From: Sipunculus nudus
Taxonomy: Eukaryota > Annelida > Sipuncula > Golfingiida > Sipunculidae
Direction: 5' to 3'
Length of the DNA: 64,000 nt
Assembly: GCA_026874595.1 (NCBI GenBank)
Contig: CM049314.1
Span: 64,082,800 to 64,146,799 of the forward strand
Below are positions 60,001-64,000 of the stretch, piece after piece. The stretch's first letter is position 1. Each line of letters starts with the position of its first letter. The translations under genes were made by a program, and so were the position numbers. The notes under the pieces were generated by a model. The model searched no databases, was not told the DNA's origin, and saw only the letters and a list, made by a program, of their open reading frames with translations.

Positions 60001-62780
60001 TCATAAAATCAAGAAAGCTATCCTGGATCAATATGCATGACGAATTTCAGGTGAATTAGTCAATTCACTGCAGAGATATGAGTGATTTTAACCCAAGGCA
60101 GATGAACAGATGGACACTGTGCAAACATTTGTATCAATTTTATTTCCTGATCGGTCAAACGGTTCCCGAGATATGAGGGTTTATGAGTGGAAACAGACCC
60201 ACAAATGGACACTGGATAGAGAGGAAAGGTCAGAGGTCAACGCAAATTGGTTAGGCACCAGTTCACATGTGACCCGATAATAGGTGTAAGTTTGGGAAAA
60301 ATCGGTTCATTATTCTCCGAGGAGCTCTCTGGAAATGAATGCCGCCGCGGTGGAGGAACTCGGTCAAAAACATAGTATCCGCAAAACTTCGTTTTGGCGG
60401 ATACAAAAATACAGGTGGCTCCACCAGTCTGCAGAAACTAATAAAAACACTTAATGGTCAATATCCATGCAAAAAATCATGGTGATCTCTGCATTAGTTG
60501 TTCAGATACTTCAGTTTTTGTATCAAATTGTCCATTATTCTGAGGGATACTTCGGAGTCCTATAGCTTGAAGGATATGGGTAACAGAGACCTAATTTCAA
60601 GTTTCCACAGGCACCTTTCATGGGCCTCCTTGCATGACAAGAATGAAGATTCTAGGTCCAGTTGTTGCGATTTGTACCGTGTTGACAGATAAACACATCT
60701 TTAAAGGTCTCAAAAAAAAGAAAAAAATTTGTAAAAATTTGAAAAAAAATAGAGGTGGCACACCCAGTCTGCAGAAAAACTGATGGAACAGCTCATGATC
60801 AATATGTATGCCGAAAATCATGACCATCAGTGTTGTAGTTATTGAAATACTGCAGTTTTTGTATCAAATTTTCCATTATTCTGGGGGGGGGGGTATTTTG
60901 GACCCATACAGCTTAAAGAATATGGGTAACAGAGACCTAATTTCAAGTTTCCATGGAGACTTTTCATGGGTCTCCCTGTGTGTCAAGAATGAAGATTCTT
61001 GGTCCAGTTTTTATGATTTGTGCCCTGTTAACAGATGTTCATATCTTTAAAGGTCTCAAAAATACAGAAAAATTTCGTAAAAAAAACCTAACAAATACAG
61101 GTGGTGCAACCAGTCTGCAGAAACTTATGAAACACTCCATGATCAATATCCATGCAAACAATTATGGTTATCTCTGCATTAGTTGTTCAGATACTTTAGC
61201 TTTTGTATCAAATTTTCCATTATTCTGAGCTGTACTTTCGAGTGCCATAGCTCAAAGGATATGGGTAACAGAGACCAAATTTCAGGTTTCCATGGAGACT
61301 TATCATGGGTCTCCCTGTGTGTCAAGAATGAAGATTCTAGGTCCAGTCGTTACGATTTGTACCCTGTTGACAGATAACTACATCCTTAAAGGTCTCAAAA
61401 ATGGAGAAAACAATTCGTGAACATTGAAAAGAAGGTGGCGCCACCAGTCTGCACAAACTGATGAAACATCTCATGATCAATATGTATGTCGAAAATCATG
61501 ACCATCAGTGATGTAGTTAATGAGATATTGAAGTTTTTGTATGAAATTTTTGACTATTCTGGGGGGTAATTTTGGGCCCCATAGCTCGAAGGATATGGGT
61601 AACAGAGACCTAATTTCTGGTTTCCATGGAGACTTTTCATAGGTCTCTCAGTGTGTCGAAAATGAAGATTCTAGGTCCAGTCGTTACGATTTGTGCCACG
61701 CTAACAGATGACAGCATCCTCAAAGGTCTCAAAAATAGAGGAAAAAATCGTAAAAAATCAAACAGTACAGGTGGCGCCACCAGTCTGCAGGAACTGATCG
61801 AACATCTCATGATCAATATGTATGCCAAAAATGAAGACCATCAGTGATGTAGTTATTGAAATATTGAAGGTTTTGTATGAAATTTTTTACTATTCTGGGG
61901 GGTACTTTGGGGCCCCTAGCTCGAAGGATATGGGTAACAGAGACCTAATTTCTGGTTTCCAAGGAGATTTTTCATGGACCTCTCAGTGTGTCAAGAATTA
62001 AGATTCTAAGTCCAGTCTTTATGATTTGTGCCTTGTTAACAGATGTTCAAATTTTTAAAGGTCTCAAAAATAGAGAAAAAAATTCGTAAAAAAACGAAAA
62101 ATACAGGTGGCGCCACCAGTCTGCAGGAAGTGATGTAACATCTCATGATCAATATGTATGCCAAAAATCATGACCATCAGTCAAGTAGTTAATGAGATAT
62201 TGAAGTTTTTGTATGAAATTTTTGACTTTTCTGGGGGGTACTTTGGGGCCACATAGCTCGAAGGATATGGGTAACAGAGACCTAATTTCTGGTTTCCAAG
62301 GAGATTTTTTATGGACCTCTCAGAATCCCAAGTTACAAGGTTCTAGGTCCAGCGGTTACGATTTGTGCCTGGTTAACGGACGGACAGACGGACAGACGGA
62401 CAGACAGACAGACGGACAGACGGACGACGGACAAAGAGTGATCGCTATAGCTCAGATGACTTTCAGTCAGCTGAGCTAAAAAAGCATAACACTGTTCTTT
62501 TGCCTTAATTAACAAAAATAAAGCATTTCATAATTACCCCTAAATATTTAACCATTGGTATCTTTGAAGAAACGGATGTGAAACATTATTTCTTGTTTAC
62601 TCCATCAACAAAGCTGATTAAAGTCAAATTTTACAAGTGTTTTTCTGGGTTTTTGCTTAAATTCCTGTTTACCTCTGTACCAATTTTTTTCAATACTATT
62701 TCAATAATACTTTAATGTAAGTGCAGGGCTGAATGACTCACTTTATTTTCATTGGATGTTGCTTCTTTCAGCAAGGCGTC
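44947..62780 (-). CDS. ZRSR2: ZRSR2, U2AF35-related minor-spliceosome factor (5' partial gene)
   Basis: Join on the minus strand: 62780-62742, 58724-58612, 53926-53817, 52810-52648, 51963-51854, 49763-49073, 45070-44947. The total is 1350 bases, 449 residues plus TAG, with every junction GT-AG and every phase consistent. Domain order: end of the charged N-terminal helical region (1-36), CCCH finger (37-56), UHM-type RRM (about 88-173), second CCCH finger (178-196), RS domain (about 215-330), Lys/Ser-rich and acidic tail. In this family the protein recognises the 3' splice site of U12-type introns and works with U2AF65-type partners in the nucleus. The 5' exons, coding the first 100-150 residues, lie outside the window. 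Introns hold four large mobile elements or foldbacks. Signature matches include KVIQFKVSCN, EPHLRGNVYVQY and NFLHVFRNP. Confidence 0.95.
45165..45415 (-). repeat. tRNA-derived SINE, family 3, copy 1
   Basis: In reverse it starts with a tRNA-like head (B box GGTTAGATCCC) and then a body carrying the complement of GAGGAAACCAGAG, a motif common in metazoan SINEs. It ends in a tail shared with 63467-63720 (GGATTGTACAA). It lies in the last intron of ZRSR2, starting about 95 bases from the last exon. Confidence 0.7.
46220..48270 (+). mobile_element. Helentron-like element H2, 2.05 kb
   Basis: 5' TTAGCTCAGCCGAC, then a hairpin and GTCC-type repeats. 3' CAGCTGAGCGTCATGACCCA, then TGGGTCACTTGTTT. 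These are the same ends as H1, but the inside is different: several diverged units of about 140 bp with GAGGTCACAAGGTCAAAGGT. It is antisense within the ZRSR2 intron 45070-49073. Confidence 0.75.
49073..49763 (-). CDS. ZRSR2: ZRSR2 exon with zinc finger 2 and RS domain
   Basis: Acceptor CTGTTGTAG, donor TTATCAAG|GTCAGT. It begins GLFHKGRCPKGKNCNFLHVF, which with Cys178 makes C-x7-C-x5-C-x3-H, then RNPGNEFWEADRD as in the family. From about residue 215 it is dense in Arg-Ser, Ser-Arg and RSPR repeats (RS domain, phosphorylated in relatives), then Lys-rich (KKSKKKKKHKKKDK) and acidic (EEESNSD). If the donor is not used, translation stops 8 bases later at 49063-49065 after Ser-Val. The opposite strand shows a spurious hydrophobic ORF caused by the Lys/Arg codons. 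Confidence 0.95.
50768..51262. mobile_element. Long foldback element (about 495 bp)
   Basis: The outer arms pair over about 150 bases with mismatches: TTTAAGCTAGACC, TGTGGCTCTG, ATCTAGCAGAC and GCCTGTCCTGGTGA each have their complement in reverse order on the right side. A nested pair GATTGTTTCAGC/GCTGAAACAATC lies inside. A foldback transposon or a long-TIR MITE, in a ZRSR2 intron. Confidence 0.75.
51854..51963 (-). CDS. ZRSR2: ZRSR2 exon, second half of the UHM/RRM
   Basis: Acceptor ATCGTTATAG, donor ATATGTG|GTATAT. Codes EEDAVAAFMKFNGRFYGG then RRLQCEFTAVTKWKPAIC. The R-F-Y in NGRFYGG sits where UHM domains carry the R-x-F/W motif that grips a partner tryptophan ligand. Cys178, the first ligand of the second zinc finger, is at its end. 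Confidence 0.95.
52648..52810 (-). CDS. ZRSR2: ZRSR2 exon, first half of the UHM/RRM
   Basis: Acceptor TGCTTTTCAG, donor TGCAAG|GTGAGA. Codes DVNLEYDDKETYEHFKEFYN through DVLPEFKESGKVIQFKVSCN and on to EPHLRGNVYVQYAR. GNVYVQY is the RNP1-like strand of the U2AF-homology motif. Of the seven exons this is the closest to vertebrate ZRSR2. Confidence 0.97.
53817..53926 (-). CDS. ZRSR2: ZRSR2 exon completing zinc finger 1
   Basis: Acceptor TTATGATCTAG, donor GATGGAG|GTGAGG. It starts CSRAHNHPESSCTLLFPGMY, supplying Cys52 and His56 to give a full C-x8-C-x5-C-x3-H finger. It then codes HHFRLLQGLQEDNEDG. Relatives have a similar hydrophobic stretch after the finger, TLLIKSMFTTF in vertebrates. Confidence 0.93.
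54268..57881. mobile_element. TIR element split by insertion of H3
   Basis: ATGCTGCGTTCGTTACC at 54268-54284 has its exact inverse at 57865-57881. Removing H3 (54455-57676) leaves a MITE of about 390 bp. A further 13-base inverted pair, AGTTTCCCAGTGG with 57830-57842, lies within the right part. Lies in a ZRSR2 intron. Confidence 0.75.
54455..57676 (-). mobile_element. Helentron-like element H3, inverted twin of H1
   Basis: In reverse it runs from TTAGCTCAGCTGACTATAAG to the stem-loop and CTTGTTT, colinear with H1 over its whole length (3222 against 3217 bases). Each copy has a 69-70 codon hydrophobic ORF (54665-54877 here) that differs from H1 at two residues over the shared part, which suggests recent copies. 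The stem-loop is mutated (GACCCATGAGTC in place of GACCCATGGGTC). Confidence 0.8.
58434..58470 (-). repeat. Solo 3' end of a Helentron-like element
   Basis: AACAAGTGGTCCATGGGTCA, then TGACACTCAGCTG, match the 3' ends of H1-H4 in reverse. The adjoining sequence up to the ZRSR2 exon at 58612 does not match the others, and no 5' end is seen. Confidence 0.55.
58612..58724 (-). CDS. ZRSR2: ZRSR2 exon with CCCH zinc finger 1 (most)
   Basis: Acceptor TTTATACAG, donor GAAAG|GTTGGT. It starts DGEGSWHNPIAPPAYG, matching the W-x-N-P segment of the family, and continues to MCPFFAKVGACRFAER. Cys37 and Cys46 of the first finger are here (spacing C-x8-C); the last Cys and the His come from the next exon. 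A solo Helentron-type 3' end lies about 150 bases downstream in the intron. Confidence 0.93.
59292..60401 (-). mobile_element. Nested non-autonomous Helitron
   Basis: In reverse: A|TCCGCCAAAAC at 60401 and CCGTATTCTAG|T at 59292, the same ends as 9657-11373. The 3' hairpin is decayed (GTAGTCACTTGTCGGTTAC). It carries fewer and more diverged 280-bp-type units, including GGTGGCGCCACC at 59709, 59858 and 59989. Its position inside H4 shows it inserted later. Confidence 0.8.
60415..62125 (-). repeat. Six-copy tandem array, unit about 335 bp
   Basis: The anchor motif GGTGGCGCCACCAGTCTGCA or a variant starts at about 60417, 60753, 61100, 61435, 61770 and 62106. Units also share AGAGACCTAATTTC and AAGATTCTAGGTCCAG. 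The three units nearest the element's 5' end keep the perfect palindrome; the other three have mutated it. Confidence 0.88.
62742..62780 (-). CDS. ZRSR2: ZRSR2 39-base exon (DALLKEATSNENK)
   Basis: Acceptor TGTGTGTCTGTAG, donor AATAAA|GTGAGT, 13 codons in phase 0 on both sides. DALLKEATSNENK lines up with the end of the N-terminal helical region of vertebrate ZRSR2, just before the W-x-N-P motif. Because it is short and phase 0, skipping it would keep the frame. It is the first exon seen; further 5' exons must be beyond 64000. Confidence 0.75.
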
Positions 62781-64000
62781 CTACAGACACACACAGGTCA
62801 TCAAGTGCATATTCATCTGATCTGGTTAAGACTGAAATGATGCTTATAGAACATGCTACAGGACTGCAAGATACATATTAATAGGGCTCCTTGATTTTCA
62901 ATGCCTGACAAATGTATCTACAACTAAAACTCAATGAAACAGTTACACATGATGTTAAAAAAATCAGCCATATTCAGTTTTTTGAGCTATCTGAAAACTT
63001 GATGTATTCTGTTGTTAAGGAATAAATATTAATAAGCATACTATAAGTTCCCAAGTTCATGCTGGTATGGGATTAAGGCTTAAAAATCTGCATGACCCTT
63101 GCCCGTTGGTCCCAGCTGATAAGAAAATAATTATTTATGAATATGTATAAAATGAATTTTCTGGATACTGTTGTGTTTGGATAACAATTTATAAATAAAC
63201 ATTAGTCTTACGCTTTGGCTAATGTTGCTGTGCACTTAATCTTAATACTGGTTTAAAATCTCTTTAATTTCAATAGATAAACATAACATAAATATGTAAA
63301 ATGAATTTTAAGCTTTGTAATTTTACTGACAAACACAAAAAGATACATATATCAATGACCATCATTCTTCATCTTGGAGATGCAGAGTGAATGTAGTTAA
63401 GGATAATTCAGATGAAACAATAATATATACATTCTATGATGCAATACACAGATCATTAAATAAATAAACTTTACACATAAACTTCATTTATTTCACACTG
63501 GATTGTACAACTAGTTATAATAACAAATATGAGGCATGATGCTCCATGGCTAGAATGTTGGTGCTAAGTAGTCAGTAAGGGTTGAGGAAACCAGAGGACC
63601 AAGAGAAAATCACCGACCTAAGACGGGCCACTACAACCCACTCTCATGGCCACACCAGGAGTCAAACCAAGGGTGCTAGCGGAGAGGGCCCGAGCATTTT
63701 ACCATGCAGCTGTCCAGGCAAATGGTTTTAGGCAAGTGAAAAATATGTAACTTGTAACACGTCAGTTTGGTACTTGTATAGCACTATAAACTTGTTAATG
63801 CTTGTTCTCTGGGATAGATATTTTCTTATAGATAATATGCTGATGCCTGAATCACATTTAGAGTGACATTTCCATTGATAATTCATAACCCTCAATTTGT
63901 AGTTAATCTTAAGGATTTGTAAAGGCATTTCTGACTCTAATCTTTACGGAGGTCACATGATGCAATTTTTTCTTAGACCTCCTACCCTCTGATGCATAAT
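62781..64000. other. Right edge of the window, ZRSR2 intron
   Basis: No further ZRSR2 exon could be found on the minus strand. The only feature seen is the SINE at 63467-63720. The missing 5' exons should lie further right. Confidence 0.6.
63467..63720 (-). repeat. tRNA-derived SINE, family 3, copy 2
   Basis: Same orientation and order as 45165-45415: GGATTGTACAA, a CTCCATGGCT block, GAGGAAACCAGAG and a tRNA-like head with B box GGTTTGACTCC in reverse. The body motif is shared by many metazoan SINEs. Confidence 0.7.

Larger units (their letters stand above)
59107..62479 (-). mobile_element. Helentron-like element H4 with 335-bp array and nested Helitron
   Basis: In reverse the 5' end TTAGCTCAGCTGACTGAAAG is at 62479, followed by GTCC/GTCT-rich DNA. 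The 3' end at 59107 is the stem-loop TGACCCATGGGTCA plus CTTGTTT. It contains six units of about 335 bases and a 1110-bp Helitron (59292-60401). Its 5' end is 263 bases from the 39-base ZRSR2 exon. Short ORFs inside are repeat-derived. Confidence 0.75.

Noticed and set aside
60498-62479. Series of similar ORFs with GNRDLISSFHG-like repeats
   Set aside because: The similarity comes from the 335-bp tandem units; frames shift between units and there is no start or splice context.

Overview
The window is eukaryotic, AT-rich and intron-rich. It is most likely from a marine invertebrate, and probably a bivalve mollusc, because the repeats resemble the Helitron/Helentron-type and 'GTCC-GTCC' repeats that crowd bivalve genomes. 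That taxon call is inference from style, not from a species-specific match. Nearly all short ORFs here are chance or repeat-derived; two real protein-coding genes can be assembled by hand from splice sites and homology.

Gene 1, plus strand, 1854 to 39890: the sigma subunit of the AP-1 clathrin adaptor (AP1S family). Exon 1 contributes only the start ATG (1854-1856), followed by 4833-5011, 9278-9386 and 11979-12116. Three separate candidate terminal exons follow, at 28259-28303, 31801-31845 and 39837-39890. All three are in phase 0 and all end in a Gly-Leu tail typical of AP-1 sigma, giving predicted proteins of 157, 157 and 160 residues.

Gene 2, minus strand, at least 62780 down to 44947: ZRSR2 (U2AF35-related protein, minor-spliceosome 3' splice-site factor). 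Seven exons join in frame to 449 residues: the end of the N-terminal helical region, CCCH finger 1, the UHM/RRM, CCCH finger 2, an RS domain and a short acidic tail. The 5' exons lie beyond the right edge of the window. The two genes converge tail to tail, the same neighbours and orientation as ZRSR2 and AP1S2 on the human X chromosome.

The rest is introns and intergenic DNA loaded with mobile elements. At 1-4100 there are tRNA-derived SINE heads, tandem duplications and a duplicated repeat. At 5200-9200 there are two hAT-like MITEs. At 9657-11373 there is a non-autonomous Helitron with five 280-bp tandem units. Four longer elements with asymmetrical terminal inverted repeats (Helentron/HINE-like) lie at 20754-23970 (+), 46220-48270 (+), 54455-57676 (-) and 59107-62479 (-). 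The first and third are a long inverted pair; the third sits inside a split MITE; the fourth holds a nested Helitron. Two minisatellite blocks lie at 24400-26470 (degenerate) and 36140-38060 (32-bp unit). Foldback elements are at 41003-41115 and 50768-51262. No operons, CRISPR arrays or bacterial features are present.
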